Source of the DNA: Komagataeibacter diospyri
GTDB taxonomy: Bacteria > Pseudomonadota > Alphaproteobacteria > Acetobacterales > Acetobacteraceae
Direction of reading: 5' to 3'
Length of the DNA: 39,853 nt
NCBI RefSeq assembly: GCF_006538165.1
Contig: NZ_BDLU01000031.1
Location: 1 to 39,853, forward strand
The notes under the pieces are model-generated. The model had not been told where the DNA came from. It saw nothing but the letters and a program-made list of their open reading frames with translations, and searched no databases. Made by a program: the position numbers and the translations under genes. Positions 7,584 through 18,712 of this stretch are shown here, piece after piece. Numbering within the stretch: the stretch's first letter is position 1; the number at the start of each line of letters is the position of its first letter.

Positions 7584-9599
7584 ATGAACAACCCGCCCCA
7601 AGACCAGCCAGCCAGAAGCGCGCAGGATACCATCCCCGTCGGTGGTAGCCTGCGCACGCTTATGGCGCAGGACCGGATGCATGCGCGGCTTGTGGTTGTG
7701 GCAGGGGTGTTCTGCGTCCTGTTTTCGGCCATCGGGCTGAAGCTGACCATGGCGACGATCATCCGCCCCATGCCGCCACAGCAGCAGCAGATCGCACCAC
7801 AGGTGCCCCCCATTCCAAAAAGCGATCCCAAGGGCATGATCGCGGGGGATATCGCGCTGCCGCAGGTCCATCGCGCATCGATCATCGACCGCACGGGGCA
7901 GGTTTTGGCCATGTCGCTGCCGGTAGCCCAGGTCTATGCCAACCCGCAGGAAATGATCGATGCCACCGACGCGGCCCACAAGCTGAAGGCCGTCCTGCCC
8001 ACCCTGAACGAGGAAGAAACGAAACGCCGCCTGTCGCTGAACAAGCAGTTCGTCTATCTGGCGCGCGACATTTCTCCGGCACAGGAACTGGCGATCAACA
8101 ACCTTGGCATTCCCGGCATCTATTTCGAACCGGGTGAACGCCGCCGTTACCCCATGGGCCGTGTCGCAGCCCAGATACTGGGTGGCGTGGACATTGACGA
8201 CCACGGGGTTGCGGGGGTCGAACGGTATTTTGACAAGCGTCTGGACAGTGACCGCGCGCCGCTGCGCCTGTCGGTGGACGTGCGCGTGCAGAACGTGGTG
8301 CATGACGAACTGCAGTCCGCCATGGATACGTTTCAGGCCATCGGGGCCTGCGCCATCGTGATGGACGTGCATACCGGCGAGATCATAACCATGGTCAGCC
8401 TGCCGGATTACGACGCCAATGATTTTGGCCGGGCATCACCTGATTCCCGCTTCAACCGCGCCGTGACCGGCATGTACGAACCCGGATCGACCTTCAAGCT
8501 GCAGACCGTCGCCATGGCCCTGCAGGAAGGGGTCGCCCATATATGGGACAGTTTTTCCAGCACGCCCATCAAGATCGGCCGGTTCACCATATCGGACATG
8601 AAAGCGGACCATTTCGCCCCGTGGCTGTCCCTGCCCGAAGTCATGGCCTATTCCTCCAACCCGGCGGCGGCGCATATCGCGCTTGATGCGGGGGCGACAC
8701 GCCAGCAGGACTGGCTGCGCAACATGGGCTTCTTCTCCCGCGTGCCGGTGGAACTGCCCGAAGCGGGACGGCCGATCGTGCCGTCGGTCCATAACTGGGG
8801 CGTCTCCACCACCATGACGGTGGCGTTCGGCCACGGCGTGGCCGAACCTCCGCTGTCCATCATCCGGGGGACTGCGGCAACGGCCAACGGGGGCTTCCTG
8901 CTCAAGCCCACCCTGCTGGCGGCGGACAGCGCACATGAAACGGATGCGCCGGATGCAACAGATACGACACCTGGCGTCCCTGCCGGTGCCGAACGCCTGA
9001 TTTCGGCGGCCAATTCGGATATCCTGCGCAAGATCCTGCGCCTCGACGTGGCAAAGGGCACCGGACAGAAGGCGGAATCTCCCGGTTATTACGTGGGTGG
9101 CAAGACAGGGACGGCAGAAAAAATCGGCCCGCATGGCGGCTACCTGAAACACGTCAATGTCTCCGCCTTTACCGGTATTTTCCCCATGAACGCGCCGCGT
9201 TACGCGATCTATGTCATGCTGGACAGTCCCAAACCCACGGCCCAGACCCATGGCTGGACCACGGCGGGATGGAACGCGGCCCCCACGGCGTCGCACATGA
9301 TTACGCGCATTGCTCCCATGCTGGGTCTGTTCCCCGATACGCAGCATGCAGCGGCGATCGAGGCATCGCTGGCCATTCCCATGAAGCCGGCCGTGCCGCG
9401 CGGCTACCGTGCGCTGGGACCGGGTTACGATCCGGGTACTGCGCACCTGCATGAACATGAACGCGAAACCACGGGCCATGCCGCCCACGCCCATACCGCC
9501 CGCAGCGCCACCAGCACGGCACAGGTTCCCGCCCGCAACCTGCATGCCCGCAATACTGTGGACGGACCGGCCGCCCCACACCCGCGCGACAGGGGATGA
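7584..9599 (+). CDS. ftsI: Septal peptidoglycan transpeptidase FtsI (PBP3)
   Basis: Class B penicillin-binding protein that cross-links septal peptidoglycan together with FtsW; inner membrane with a periplasmic catalytic domain. 671 residues. One membrane segment lies at about 33-53. The active-site motifs are STFK with Ser302, SSN at 357-359 and KTG at 507-509, all intact. Homologues are usually about 580-610 residues. Here the last 80 or so residues form a low-complexity tail with several His (HLHEHE, GHAAHAH), echoing the tail of the neighbouring FtsL. It begins 43 bases after ftsL, one of the few real gaps in the cluster, and its stop region overlaps or abuts murE. Confidence 0.96.
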   Translation: MNNPPQDQPARSAQDTIPVGGSLRTLMAQDRMHARLVVVAGVFCVLFSAIGLKLTMATIIRPMPPQQQQIAPQVPPIPKSDPKGMIAGDIALPQVHRASIIDRTGQVLAMSLPVAQVYANPQEMIDATDAAHKLKAVLPTLNEEETKRRLSLNKQFVYLARDISPAQELAINNLGIPGIYFEPGERRRYPMGRVAAQILGGVDIDDHGVAGVERYFDKRLDSDRAPLRLSVDVRVQNVVHDELQSAMDTFQAIGACAIVMDVHTGEIITMVSLPDYDANDFGRASPDSRFNRAVTGMYEPGSTFKLQTVAMALQEGVAHIWDSFSSTPIKIGRFTISDMKADHFAPWLSLPEVMAYSSNPAAAHIALDAGATRQQDWLRNMGFFSRVPVELPEAGRPIVPSVHNWGVSTTMTVAFGHGVAEPPLSIIRGTAATANGGFLLKPTLLAADSAHETDAPDATDTTPGVPAGAERLISAANSDILRKILRLDVAKGTGQKAESPGYYVGGKTGTAEKIGPHGGYLKHVNVSAFTGIFPMNAPRYAIYVMLDSPKPTAQTHGWTTAGWNAAPTASHMITRIAPMLGLFPDTQHAAAIEASLAIPMKPAVPRGYRALGPGYDPGTAHLHEHERETTGHAAHAHTARSATSTAQVPARNLHARNTVDGPAAPHPRDRG

Positions 9600-9604
9600 T
9601 ATCA

Positions 9605-11077
9605 ATGTACCTGCCTGAAGTCCTGCGCCGCGCAGGCGTGGACATGCCCGTACCCGCCGGGGCGGGTGATCTGGCCATTACCGGCATTACGGCAGACAGC
9701 CGCGCCGTCCGCCCTGGCATGATCTTTGCCGCCCTGCATGGCACGCACATGGACGGACGGGCCTATATCCCGCAGGCCATGACGAACGGGGCCGTGGCCG
9801 TGCTGGTCGATGCGGTCCCCGCCTGTGACCTGTCCCCCGGTATCATGCCGATACGCGTGTCGGACGCGCGGCATGCGCTGGCAGTTATCGCACGCGTGCT
9901 GACGCCGCATGTCCCCGGTTTCATTGCAGCGGTGACCGGCACGAACGGCAAGACCAGCACGGTGGAGTTCCTGCGCCAGATCTGGACCCTGATGGGGTTG
10001 CCTGCGGGCACCATCGGCACGCTGGGCGCGGTCGCCCCCTGCCCGCTGCCCGATTGCGGGCCGGTGCTGACCACGCCCGACAGCGTGGGGCTTATGCGCA
10101 TGCTGGGGGCCATGGCAGAAAATGGCGTTGGTCACGTGGCGATCGAGGCATCATCGCACGGGCTGGAACAGCGCAGGCTGGATGGGCTTGCCCCGTATGC
10201 GGCCGGTTTCAGCAACCTGACCCGCGACCATCTGGATTACCACGGCACGACCGAACATTACCGGGCGGCGAAACTGCGGCTGTTTGACACCGTCCTGCCC
10301 GAAGGGGGCATTGCCGCCATAAATGCGGACATGGATGCGGCGACCTGCGCCGCCATTGCCGATATCGCCCGCCGCCGCAACCTTGTCCTGCGCAGCACTG
10401 GCGAACAGGGCACGACCCTGCGCCTGCTGGACGTACGGCCTACGCCCACGGGGCAGGTGCTGCGCATCTTAACCCCCGCCATGGTGCATGACGTTACGGT
10501 GCCGCTGGCGGGGCGTTTCCAGGTCGATAACATGCTGCTGGCCGCCGCCATGGCGGACCGGGATGCGGCGGGACCGGACCGGGCCGTGCCCCTGCTGGCG
10601 CACCTGCATGGCGTGCGCGGGCGGATGGAACGGGTGGCAGTGCTGCCAGGCGGGGCCGCGGCCTATGTTGATTACGCCCATACGCCCGATGCGCTGGAAC
10701 GCCTGCTGCATTCGCTACGTCCGCATACGGCGGGCAGGCTGGTAGTGGTGATGGGGGCTGGCGGCGACCGTGACCGGGGCAAGCGACCCGTCATGGGGGC
10801 GACCGCAACCCGCCTTGCCGACCGGGTGATCGTGACCGATGACAACCCGCGCACGGAACAGCCCGACACCATCCGCGCGGCAATCATGGCGGCTGCCCCC
10901 GGTGCGGTGGAAATCGGGGACCGGCGGCGCGCGATCGCAGCCGGTCTGGACATGCTGGGTACTGGTGACGTGCTGGTGGTGGCAGGCAAGGGCCATGAAC
11001 AGGGGCAGGTCGTAGGCCACGATGTCCTTCCATTTGATGATGCCACGGTCATCCGTGGCCTGACGGGGAATGAATGA
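9605..11077 (+). CDS. murE: UDP-MurNAc-L-Ala-D-Glu:meso-diaminopimelate ligase MurE
   Basis: Cytoplasmic Mur ligase adding the third stem amino acid. With this start it has 490 residues. The ATP loop GTNGKTS is at 112-118. DNPR at 413-416 is the motif that distinguishes ligases adding meso-diaminopimelate from those adding lysine, so the peptidoglycan should be of the DAP type. Two starts are possible: ATG 9596 overlaps the ftsI stop (ATGA) but directly touches the AGGGG, while ATG 9605 has that AGGGG at a good 9-base distance. I prefer 9605; the difference is three residues. The stop overlaps the murF start. Confidence 0.95.
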   Translation: MYLPEVLRRAGVDMPVPAGAGDLAITGITADSRAVRPGMIFAALHGTHMDGRAYIPQAMTNGAVAVLVDAVPACDLSPGIMPIRVSDARHALAVIARVLTPHVPGFIAAVTGTNGKTSTVEFLRQIWTLMGLPAGTIGTLGAVAPCPLPDCGPVLTTPDSVGLMRMLGAMAENGVGHVAIEASSHGLEQRRLDGLAPYAAGFSNLTRDHLDYHGTTEHYRAAKLRLFDTVLPEGGIAAINADMDAATCAAIADIARRRNLVLRSTGEQGTTLRLLDVRPTPTGQVLRILTPAMVHDVTVPLAGRFQVDNMLLAAAMADRDAAGPDRAVPLLAHLHGVRGRMERVAVLPGGAAAYVDYAHTPDALERLLHSLRPHTAGRLVVVMGAGGDRDRGKRPVMGATATRLADRVIVTDDNPRTEQPDTIRAAIMAAAPGAVEIGDRRRAIAAGLDMLGTGDVLVVAGKGHEQGQVVGHDVLPFDDATVIRGLTGNE

Positions 11078-12468
11078 CACTGTTATGGAACCGCGCGGAC
11101 CTGCTGGCCGCGACGTCGGGGCGTTTTCCGTCACCATCACACGACGATATCGCGGCCACCGGCGTTTCGATCGACACCCGCACGCTGCGTCCGGGCGATG
11201 TGTTCATCGCGCTGCAGGGCGAAAACAGTAACGGGCATGACCATGTCGCCACAGCACTGGATACGGGGGCGGCGGCTGTCATTGCGCATGAGCCATGCGG
11301 GGTTGACGACCCGCGTATCCTGATGGTCGGCAATACGCTTGTGGCGATGCAGGACATGGCACGTTTTGCACGCGCGCGCTTTGCCGGGCGCATGGTGGCG
11401 GTGACCGGCAGCGTGGGCAAGACATCGGTCAAGGACATGCTGCGCCATGCGCTGGCGGCCTGCGGTCCCACGCATTACGCCGTGGCGTCATACAATAACC
11501 ACTGGGGCGTGCCGCTGACGCTGGCGCGCCTGCCCGCCTGCGCGGCCTATTGCGTGTGCGAAATCGGGATGAATCACCCAGGCGAGATCCGGCCCCTGGC
11601 CGACATGGTGCGGCCCGATGTCGCGGTGGTGACCACGGTTGCGTCCTCGCACCTGGGGCTTATGGGCAGCATCGACGCCATTGCGCGGGAAAAGGCGGAA
11701 ATCCTGCTGGCGCTGCCCCAGGGTGGCACCGGCATCGTGCCCGCAGGCATTACCGGCACAGAATATTTCCGGCGCAATACCGCAGCCGTGGGAGCCACGC
11801 TGTGGTGGACGGGGGTCACGCCCGACTGCGCCGTGCAGGCAACCGATGTGACATCCGACGCACAGGGCAGCGGGTTCAACCTGTCCCTGCCCGGCTGGCA
11901 GGGACAGGCACGGGTCAACGCGCCGGGTCGGCACATGGCTGATAACGCCATGCTGGCGCTGGCTGCGGCCCACGCGCTGGGCGCGGATATGGGCCATGCA
12001 GTAACCGGACTGGCCACCTTCCACCCCGGCGCGGGACGCGGGGCGATAGCCAGGGTGATGCATGACAAAGTCATGCTGCTGGATGAAAGCTATAACGCAT
12101 CACCCGCATCCGTACGGGCGGCCCTGGACCTGCTGGGGCTGGTTGCCACGGGGCGGCGTGTCGCCATCCTTGGAGACATGCTTGAACTGGGCACGTTTGC
12201 ACGGCATGAGCATACCTCCCTTCTCCCTGCCGTCCGCGCGAACGCGGATATTGTCTTCTGTTGCGGCCCGAATATGAAAACACTCTTTGACACCCTGCCT
12301 TCTTCCATACAGGGGGGGTGGACGTCCGATTCCAGCCAGCTTGCCCCACTGGTTCGCGCGGCCCTGCGCGCGGGCGACACCGTGATGGTCAAGGGCAGCC
12401 TTGGCAGCCGGATGCGCCATGTCGTTACCGCCCTGCAGGCGGATGGCGCGCGGGTGGGACCGGCCTGA
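11074..12468 (+). CDS. murF: UDP-MurNAc-tripeptide:D-Ala-D-Ala ligase MurF
   Basis: Joins D-alanyl-D-alanine to the UDP-MurNAc tripeptide, completing the cytoplasmic precursor. 464 residues, typical. The ATP loop is GSVGKTS at 112-118. [27 protein letters not shown] and [20 protein letters not shown] are clear MurF signatures. ATGA overlap with murE upstream; the stop TGA shares one base with the mraY start (TGATG). Ddl, which makes its D-Ala-D-Ala substrate, is encoded further down the same cluster. Confidence 0.97.
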   Translation: MTLLWNRADLLAATSGRFPSPSHDDIAATGVSIDTRTLRPGDVFIALQGENSNGHDHVATALDTGAAAVIAHEPCGVDDPRILMVGNTLVAMQDMARFARARFAGRMVAVTGSVGKTSVKDMLRHALAACGPTHYAVASYNNHWGVPLTLARLPACAAYCVCEIGMNHPGEIRPLADMVRPDVAVVTTVASSHLGLMGSIDAIAREKAEILLALPQGGTGIVPAGITGTEYFRRNTAAVGATLWWTGVTPDCAVQATDVTSDAQGSGFNLSLPGWQGQARVNAPGRHMADNAMLALAAAHALGADMGHAVTGLATFHPGAGRGAIARVMHDKVMLLDESYNASPASVRAALDLLGLVATGRRVAILGDMLELGTFARHEHTSLLPAVRANADIVFCCGPNMKTLFDTLPSSIQGGWTSDSSQLAPLVRAALRAGDTVMVKGSLGSRMRHVVTALQADGARVGPA

Positions 12469-13559
12469 TGCTGTATGACCTGTTCCAGCAGCATGCGGGG
12501 GCGCATACCTCCATGCTCAACCTGTTCCGCTACATCACCTTCCGTTCCGGAGCCGCATGCCTGACCGCGCTGGTCATCAGCCTGTGCCTTGGCAACCCGC
12601 TGATCGCGCAGCTGCGCCGTATCCAGCGCGGGGGCCAGCCCATCCGCAAGCTTGGTCCCGAACGCCACCTGATCGAAAAGGTCGGCACCCCCACCATGGG
12701 CGGCGTGCTGATCCTGATCTCCCTGTTCGGGTCCACCCTGCTGTGGGCGGACCTGACCAACGGGTTTGTCTGGGCCGTGATGCTGGTGACACTGGCCTTC
12801 GGCGCGGTGGGCTTTGCCGATGATTACCTGAAGCTGTCACGCCGCAATACCGATGGGGTTTCCAAACGCATGCGGCTGGGGTGTGAGTTTGGCGCGTCCC
12901 TGATCGGTGGCATCTGGCTGGAACACATGATGCCGCCCGACCTTGCCAACCACCTGGCCTTCCCGTTCGTAAAAGACCTGCTGCTACCGCTGGGCTATGC
13001 CTTCCCGCTGTTTGCGATGATCACCATTACGGGTTTCGGCAACGCCGTGAACTTTACCGACGGACTGGATGGCCTGGCCATCGTGCCGGTCATTATCGCG
13101 GCCCTTGTGTTCGCGCTGATTTCCTACCTTGTAGGCAACCATGTCTTTGCCGATTACCTGCAGCTTCATGCCGTGCCGGGCACCGGGGAGCTGGGGGTAT
13201 TCTGTTCAGCACTTGTGGGCGCGGGGCTGGGGTTCCTGTGGTTCAATGCGCCGCCTGCCGCCGTGTTCATGGGGGATACGGGGTCGCTGGCGCTGGGTGG
13301 CGCGCTGGGGGCCGTGGCCGTTGCGGTCAAGCATGAACTGGTGCTGTGCATCGTGGGCGGCCTGTTCGTGGTGGAAACGTTTTCCGTCATCATCCAGGTG
13401 TTCTGGTACAAGCGCACCGGGCGGCGCGTGTTTCTGATGGCGCCGCTGCACCACCATTTTGAAAAGAAGGGCTGGGCGGAATCCAAGATCGTCATCCGCT
13501 TCTGGATCGTGTCCATCGTGCTGGGGCTGTGTGGTCTGGCCACGCTGAAGTTACGATGA
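12468..13559 (+). CDS. mraY: Phospho-N-acetylmuramoyl-pentapeptide transferase MraY
   Basis: Transfers phospho-MurNAc-pentapeptide from UDP to undecaprenyl phosphate, forming lipid I in the inner membrane. 363 residues with about ten membrane segments, the family norm. Signatures include PTMGGVLI near residue 75, the catalytic [15 protein letters not shown] region near 115, [10 protein letters not shown] near 195 and [15 protein letters not shown] near 325. I chose the ATG at 12468, which shares one base with the murF stop; longer versions would run into murF. The stop overlaps the murD start. Confidence 0.97.
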   Translation: MLYDLFQQHAGAHTSMLNLFRYITFRSGAACLTALVISLCLGNPLIAQLRRIQRGGQPIRKLGPERHLIEKVGTPTMGGVLILISLFGSTLLWADLTNGFVWAVMLVTLAFGAVGFADDYLKLSRRNTDGVSKRMRLGCEFGASLIGGIWLEHMMPPDLANHLAFPFVKDLLLPLGYAFPLFAMITITGFGNAVNFTDGLDGLAIVPVIIAALVFALISYLVGNHVFADYLQLHAVPGTGELGVFCSALVGAGLGFLWFNAPPAAVFMGDTGSLALGGALGAVAVAVKHELVLCIVGGLFVVETFSVIIQVFWYKRTGRRVFLMAPLHHHFEKKGWAESKIVIRFWIVSIVLGLCGLATLKLR

Positions 13560-14956
13560 GCACGTCCTTCCCCCCGTCCCTTCTGGCGGCCCACCATTAC
13601 GGTGTGGCCGGACTGGGTCGCAATGGCGCGGCGGCCGTCACCGCCCTGCTGGCGATGGGGGCCAGCGTGCAGGCGTGGGACGACCGTGCAGAAGCCCGTG
13701 CGGCCCTGGCGCCACATGAACGGCTGAAGATCGCGCCGTTTGACAACATGCTGGGGCTGGCGGGACTGGTCCTGTCGCCGGGCATTCCGCACAACCTGCC
13801 CACGCCCCATCCGCTGGCGCGCATGGCAGTGGATGCCTTCGTACCGATTTTGTCGGATGCGGAACTGCTGTACCGCGCCGTGCGTACGGCGGGCAGCCGC
13901 GCGCGGTTCGCGGGCATTACCGGCACCAATGGCAAATCAACCACCACGGTGCTGCTGGCCCATATGCTGGCCGGTTGCGGCATGCCGGTTGCCGTCGGTG
14001 GCAACCTTGGGCCTGCGGCGCTTTCCCTGCCGCTGCTGCCCGATGACGGGGTGTACGTTCTGGAAATGTCGTCCTACATGCTGGAGCGGCTGGAACAGAT
14101 GCATTTCAATGTCGCCTGCCTCCTCAACCTGACGCCAGACCATCTGGATCGGCATGGCGACATGGCGGGGTATGTCACCGCCAAGCTGCATGTATTCGAC
14201 CACCAGCATGTGGGCGACCTTGCGGTACTGGGCGAAACCCTGCCCGATTACAGCATGATACGCCGACGTCTTGCCGTAACCCGTACCACCATTGCCTGCG
14301 TCAGTGGTGACGACATGCCGCAATGCGACCTGTACTGCACGCCCGACACGCTATGTGACCATGAAGGCGTCATTGCCGACCTGCGCGCAGCCCGTGACCT
14401 GCCGGGCACCCATAACCGCGAAAACGCGGCTGCCGCCACCGCCATGGCCCTGCATCTGGGCATGCCGAGATCTGCGGTGGAACCCGCCCTTGCGTCCTTT
14501 GTCGCACTGGATCACCGCCAGAAAACCGTGGGAAGCATCGACGGCATCCGCTTCATCAACGACAGCAAGGCCACCAATGCGGACGCGACCGCGCGCGCAC
14601 TGGCCTGCCATGACCGGATGGTATGGATTGCGGGCGGCACGGCCAAGGCAGGCGGGATCGAGGAACTGGCCCCGCTGTTCGACCGCATCGCCATGGCGCT
14701 GCTGATCGGACGGGATGCGCCGGAACTGGCGGCAACGCTGGCCCGCCACGGTATTCCCCACCGTATTGTCGCAACCCTTGACCGCGCCGTGCCCGAGGCG
14801 CTGGAATATGCACGCGAAGTGGGCGTCGATGTCGTGATGCTGTCGCCCGCCTGCGCCAGTTTCGACCAGTTCAGCGGGTTCGAGGCACGTGGCGCGCATT
14901 TCGCGGATCTGGTGCATGCCCTTGCCACCAACAGGGACGGAACCGCCCCTGCATGA
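13556..14956 (+). CDS. murD: UDP-MurNAc-L-alanine:D-glutamate ligase MurD
   Basis: Adds D-glutamate to UDP-MurNAc-L-Ala in the cytoplasm. 466 residues. It opens with a dinucleotide-fold-like GVAGLGRNG, has the ATP loop GTNGKST at 123-129 and contains [13 protein letters not shown], a MurD hallmark. The start ATG at 13556 overlaps the mraY stop (ATGA), and the stop overlaps ftsW in the same way. Upstream in-frame starts lie within mraY and are unlikely. Confidence 0.96.
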   Translation: MSTSFPPSLLAAHHYGVAGLGRNGAAAVTALLAMGASVQAWDDRAEARAALAPHERLKIAPFDNMLGLAGLVLSPGIPHNLPTPHPLARMAVDAFVPILSDAELLYRAVRTAGSRARFAGITGTNGKSTTTVLLAHMLAGCGMPVAVGGNLGPAALSLPLLPDDGVYVLEMSSYMLERLEQMHFNVACLLNLTPDHLDRHGDMAGYVTAKLHVFDHQHVGDLAVLGETLPDYSMIRRRLAVTRTTIACVSGDDMPQCDLYCTPDTLCDHEGVIADLRAARDLPGTHNRENAAAATAMALHLGMPRSAVEPALASFVALDHRQKTVGSIDGIRFINDSKATNADATARALACHDRMVWIAGGTAKAGGIEELAPLFDRIAMALLIGRDAPELAATLARHGIPHRIVATLDRAVPEALEYAREVGVDVVMLSPACASFDQFSGFEARGAHFADLVHALATNRDGTAPA

Positions 14957-16119
14957 GCGGCATATCGCGCATAAACACGTCATGGGCGGCACGATGGTGG
15001 CGCAGCATCGACCGGGTTACGCTGATCTGCGTGGGGATCCTGATCGGGTTCGGCTATATCCTGATGCTGGCCGCCAGCCCCGCCGTGGCCGTGCGTATCG
15101 GCGCATCGCGCGACATGTTCATTTTCAAGCAGGTGTGCTTCCTGATCCTGGCGGCGGTGATCGTCGTTTCCACGTCCATGATGTCGCTGCGTTCGGTACG
15201 GCTGGCGGGATGGATCGGGTTCGTGCTGGCGCTGGCTGCGACATTCATGACGCTGGTGCACGGGATCGAGATCAAGGGGGCGCGACGGTGGATCGCGCTG
15301 CCGATGATGTCGGTGCAGCCGTCGGAATTCCTCAAGCCGTTCTTTGCCGTGGTCACGGCGTGGCTGCTGACCGAGCGCCAGAGGCGACGGTATTTCCCCG
15401 GCATGCTGGTGGCCATCGGACTGTTCGCGCTGGTGCTTCTGTTACTGAAATCACAACCCGATATCGGGATGCTCAGCGTCATCACCACGGTTTTCCTGAC
15501 CCAGCTTTTCATTGACGGGCTAAGCCTGTTTCTGGTTGGCGCGGGGGTCGCGGCCATGGTCGCGGCCTTTGTCGGCGCGTATATGGTGTTCCCGCACGTG
15601 CGGTCGCGCGTGGAACGCTTCCTGCACCCCGCCGTGGGCGACCATTACCAGATCGACACGGCCCTGCGGGCCTTTGGCAATGGTGGCCTGCTGGGCCGTG
15701 GCCCCGGTGAAGGCCGGGTAAAGGATCTGCTGCCCGATGCACATGCCGATTTCGTCTTCGCCGTGGCGGGGGAAGAATTCGGCATGCTGGTCTGCCTGTT
15801 CATCGTGGGCGTTTTCGCCACCATCGTCATCCGCACGCTGCTAAAGCTGCTGCATGAAAACGACCCGTTCATCACGGTGGCGACAGCGGGGCTGGTGACG
15901 GGCTTCGGGCTTCAGGCCTTTGTCAACATGGGGTCCACGCTGCACCTGATCCCGACCAAGGGCATGACGCTGCCCTTTATCTCCTATGGTGGTTCCTCCG
16001 CCATGTCGGTTGCGCTTACAATCGGCCTGGTGCTGGCGCTGACCCGCAACCGGCCGGGGGAAGGCCGTTACGGGCAGTTCGGGCCACCGTCTTCTTCATC
16101 GCTGAAAGCACCGTCATGA
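14953..16119 (+). CDS. ftsW: Septal peptidoglycan glycosyltransferase FtsW
   Basis: SEDS-family membrane enzyme that polymerises lipid II into septal glycan strands with FtsI. 388 residues, about ten membrane segments. Family marks are GARRWIALPMMSVQPSEFLK (about residues 110-129), a large periplasmic loop with ALRAFGNGGLLGRGPGEG, DFVFAVAGEEFG and TLPFISYGGSSAMSVA near the C-terminus. ATGA overlaps with murD and murG. Its place between murD and murG favours FtsW over the elongation paralogue RodA. Confidence 0.96.
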   Translation: MSGISRINTSWAARWWRSIDRVTLICVGILIGFGYILMLAASPAVAVRIGASRDMFIFKQVCFLILAAVIVVSTSMMSLRSVRLAGWIGFVLALAATFMTLVHGIEIKGARRWIALPMMSVQPSEFLKPFFAVVTAWLLTERQRRRYFPGMLVAIGLFALVLLLLKSQPDIGMLSVITTVFLTQLFIDGLSLFLVGAGVAAMVAAFVGAYMVFPHVRSRVERFLHPAVGDHYQIDTALRAFGNGGLLGRGPGEGRVKDLLPDAHADFVFAVAGEEFGMLVCLFIVGVFATIVIRTLLKLLHENDPFITVATAGLVTGFGLQAFVNMGSTLHLIPTKGMTLPFISYGGSSAMSVALTIGLVLALTRNRPGEGRYGQFGPPSSSSLKAPS

Positions 16120-17231
16120 CCCGTCACTGCATTGCTGTCGCGGCCGGAGGCACCGGCGGCCATTTTTTCCCAGCCGAGGCACTGGCCTGTGAACTGGTAC
16201 GCCGGGGACATGACATTGTCCTCATGACCGACCGGCGCGCGGGCCTGCGTGAAAACGGTGTCTTTGCCGGACGGCAGCAGTTTGTCCTGCCTGGCGCCGG
16301 GATCGCGGGGCGCGGCATCATCCGGGCCGCACGCGCCGCCGCCGCGCTGGGACGCGGGACGGTGCAGGCGCGCGGCATCCTGTCACGCATCCGGCCTTCG
16401 GCCATCATCGGGTTTGGCGGATATCCGTCCGTTCCGCCGCTGCTGGGCGGCAGCCTGCTGCCGCAAAAGAAGCGGCCGCTTCTGTTCATCCATGAAGGCA
16501 ATGCCGTGCTGGGCAAGGCCAACGGCTTCCTTGCCGCGCGCATGGATGCGATCGCGACATCATTTCCCGTCGTGGCGGGCGTGCCCGATGGCGTGCCCAC
16601 CACGCTGACCGGCATGCCGGTGCGTCCTGATATCGCGACCCTTGCGGGGGAAGGCTACGTGCCATCGAACGGGGTCATCAACCTGCTGGTATGGGGTGGA
16701 TCGCTGGGCGCACGGGTGTTCAGCGACGTGGTGCCGCCCGCCCTTGCCGCCCTTGCCCCGGCATTGCGCGCACGCATTCAGGTGACACAGCAGGCCCGCG
16801 CGGAAGACGTGGACCGCGTGGCAGGCGCCTATCGCGCAGCCGGCATTCCCGCCACCATAGCCCCTTTTCTTGACAACGTGCCCGAGCGCCTGCGCGCGGC
16901 CCATCTGGTCATCGGGCGTGCTGGCGGATCATCAGTTGCGGAACTGACGGTTGCGGGCCGCCCGTCGCTGCTGGTGCCGCTGCCCATCGCGGCACGCGAT
17001 GAGCAGGGCGCCAATGCACAGGCATTGTGTGACGCCCATGCCGCATGGATGATCCGCCAGCCCGATTTCACTGCCCCTGCCCTGACACAGCGTCTGACGG
17101 AACTGCTGGCCGACCGTGACCTGCTGGTCCGCACGGCGCAGGCAGCCAGCATCCTTGGACGCCCCGACGCCGCCGCCCGTCTGGCGGATATGATAGAAGC
17201 CCGCTTGCCCGACCTGCCCCGCACCGCTTAA
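16116..17231 (+). CDS. murG: Lipid II synthase MurG (GlcNAc transferase)
   Basis: Adds GlcNAc from UDP-GlcNAc to lipid I on the inner face of the membrane, making lipid II. 371 residues. The N-terminal [16 protein letters not shown] (about residues 9-24) is the donor/acceptor glycine-rich loop. [26 protein letters not shown] and [13 protein letters not shown] are family signatures; the HEGN replaces the common HEQN. ATGA overlap with ftsW; murC begins after a 32-base gap with its own GGAG. Confidence 0.96.
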   Translation: MTRHCIAVAAGGTGGHFFPAEALACELVRRGHDIVLMTDRRAGLRENGVFAGRQQFVLPGAGIAGRGIIRAARAAAALGRGTVQARGILSRIRPSAIIGFGGYPSVPPLLGGSLLPQKKRPLLFIHEGNAVLGKANGFLAARMDAIATSFPVVAGVPDGVPTTLTGMPVRPDIATLAGEGYVPSNGVINLLVWGGSLGARVFSDVVPPALAALAPALRARIQVTQQARAEDVDRVAGAYRAAGIPATIAPFLDNVPERLRAAHLVIGRAGGSSVAELTVAGRPSLLVPLPIAARDEQGANAQALCDAHAAWMIRQPDFTAPALTQRLTELLADRDLLVRTAQAASILGRPDAAARLADMIEARLPDLPRTA

Positions 17232-17263
17232 GTCCGCCTGCGCGAATACGGAGACCTGATTAC

Positions 17264-18712
17264 ATGAGAGCCCTGCCCCTTTCCATTGGCACCATCCACT
17301 TCGTCGGCATTGGCGGAATTGGCATGTCCGGCATTGCCGAAGTGCTGCACATGCTTGGCTATGCGGTGCAGGGCTCCGACATTGCCGAAAGTGCGAATGT
17401 CGCGCGCCTGCGCGCCGCCGGCATTCCCGTGACCATCGGCCATGATGCCGCCAATCTGGGTGGTGCGCAGGTGGTTGTGACCTCCACCGCCGTCAAGCGT
17501 GACAACCCCGAGGTCGTGGCCGCGCGCGCGCGGTTGATCCCGGTTGTGCGGCGGGCGGAAATGCTGGCCGAACTCATGCGCCTGCGCTGGTCGGTGGCGG
17601 TGGGCGGCACGCATGGCAAGACCACCACCACCAGCCTTGTCGCCGCAGTCCTGGAAGCCGCCAGGCTGGACCCCACGGTCATCAATGGTGGCATTATCGA
17701 AGCCTACGGCACCAACACCCGCATGGGATCGGGCGACTGGATGGTGGTCGAGGCCGATGAAAGCGACGGGTCGTTCCTGCGTCTGCCCTCCGTCATTACG
17801 GTCGTGACCAACATGGATCCCGAGCATCTGGACCACTGGGGCACGGAAGAGGCCATGCAGGCGGCGTATGACCAGTTCGTCTCCAACATTCCGTTCTACG
17901 GCTTTGCCGTGCTGTGCATTGACCACCCCGCAGTCCAGCAGATGATCCCGCGCCTGTCGGACCACCGGATCATTACCTACGGTTTCTCGCCACAGGCGGA
18001 CGTGCGCGCGGAAAAGGTGATTACCGACAAGCTGGGCGCCACGTTCGAGGTCGTGATCACCAACCGCAACCGCAACCGTTCGCGCCGGGCCGGTCCGTTC
18101 CGCCTGCCCATGCTGGGCCACCACAACGTGCAGAACGCGCTGGCGGCCATTGCGGTGGGCACCGAGATGGAAATAGACGACGCCACCATCCGCTCCGCCT
18201 TTGCCGCCTTCCGTGGGGTCAAGCGCCGTTTCACCCGCACGGGTGAAACCGGCGGCATCACCATCATTGACGACTATGGCCACCACCCGGTGGAAATCGC
18301 CGCCGTGCTGAAGGCCGCGCGACAGGCGGGCGCAGGCAACGTGATCGCGGTCATGCAGCCGCACCGGTATTCGCGGCTGAAGACCCTGTTCAACGAATTC
18401 TGCACCTGCATGAACGACGCGGGTACCGTCATCATCGCCGATGTGTATGCCGCGGGCGAACAGCCGATCGAGGGCATGGACCGCGATGCGCTGGTCGAGG
18501 GGCTGCGCGAACGCGGACACCGTTCGGTCGTGCCGCTGCCAGGGCCGGAACACCTTGCCGAAATGATCAACGCCATTGCCCGTCCGGGTGATTTTGTTGT
18601 CTGCCTGGGTGCGGGCAGCATCACCAACTGGGCGCAGGCGCTACCGGCCCAGCTTGCTGACCTGCAGGGCATCGCCCACGCCCCGGCACAGAAGGCGGAC
18701 GCCCATTCATGA
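17264..18712 (+). CDS. murC: UDP-MurNAc:L-alanine ligase MurC
   Basis: First Mur ligase, attaching L-alanine to UDP-MurNAc. 482 residues. Begins [18 protein letters not shown] (about residues 11-28), with the ATP loop GTHGKTT at 115-121, followed by the [11 protein letters not shown] region and [10 protein letters not shown], all typical. The start ATG follows a GGAG about 11 bases upstream in the short murG-murC gap. That gap could hold an internal initiation or processing site, but I see no clear promoter. It overlaps murB by 4 bases (ATGA). Confidence 0.97.
   Translation: MRALPLSIGTIHFVGIGGIGMSGIAEVLHMLGYAVQGSDIAESANVARLRAAGIPVTIGHDAANLGGAQVVVTSTAVKRDNPEVVAARARLIPVVRRAEMLAELMRLRWSVAVGGTHGKTTTTSLVAAVLEAARLDPTVINGGIIEAYGTNTRMGSGDWMVVEADESDGSFLRLPSVITVVTNMDPEHLDHWGTEEAMQAAYDQFVSNIPFYGFAVLCIDHPAVQQMIPRLSDHRIITYGFSPQADVRAEKVITDKLGATFEVVITNRNRNRSRRAGPFRLPMLGHHNVQNALAAIAVGTEMEIDDATIRSAFAAFRGVKRRFTRTGETGGITIIDDYGHHPVEIAAVLKAARQAGAGNVIAVMQPHRYSRLKTLFNEFCTCMNDAGTVIIADVYAAGEQPIEGMDRDALVEGLRERGHRSVVPLPGPEHLAEMINAIARPGDFVVCLGAGSITNWAQALPAQLADLQGIAHAPAQKADAHS

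Noticed and set aside
17228..18553. A 441-codon open frame opposite murC, and similar long frames opposite ftsI (8436-9605) and the BMP genes (30720-32021)
   Set aside because: They mirror confident genes. In GC-rich DNA the opposite strand often stays open, and their translations are rich in His, Arg, Gln and Gly with no recognisable domains.
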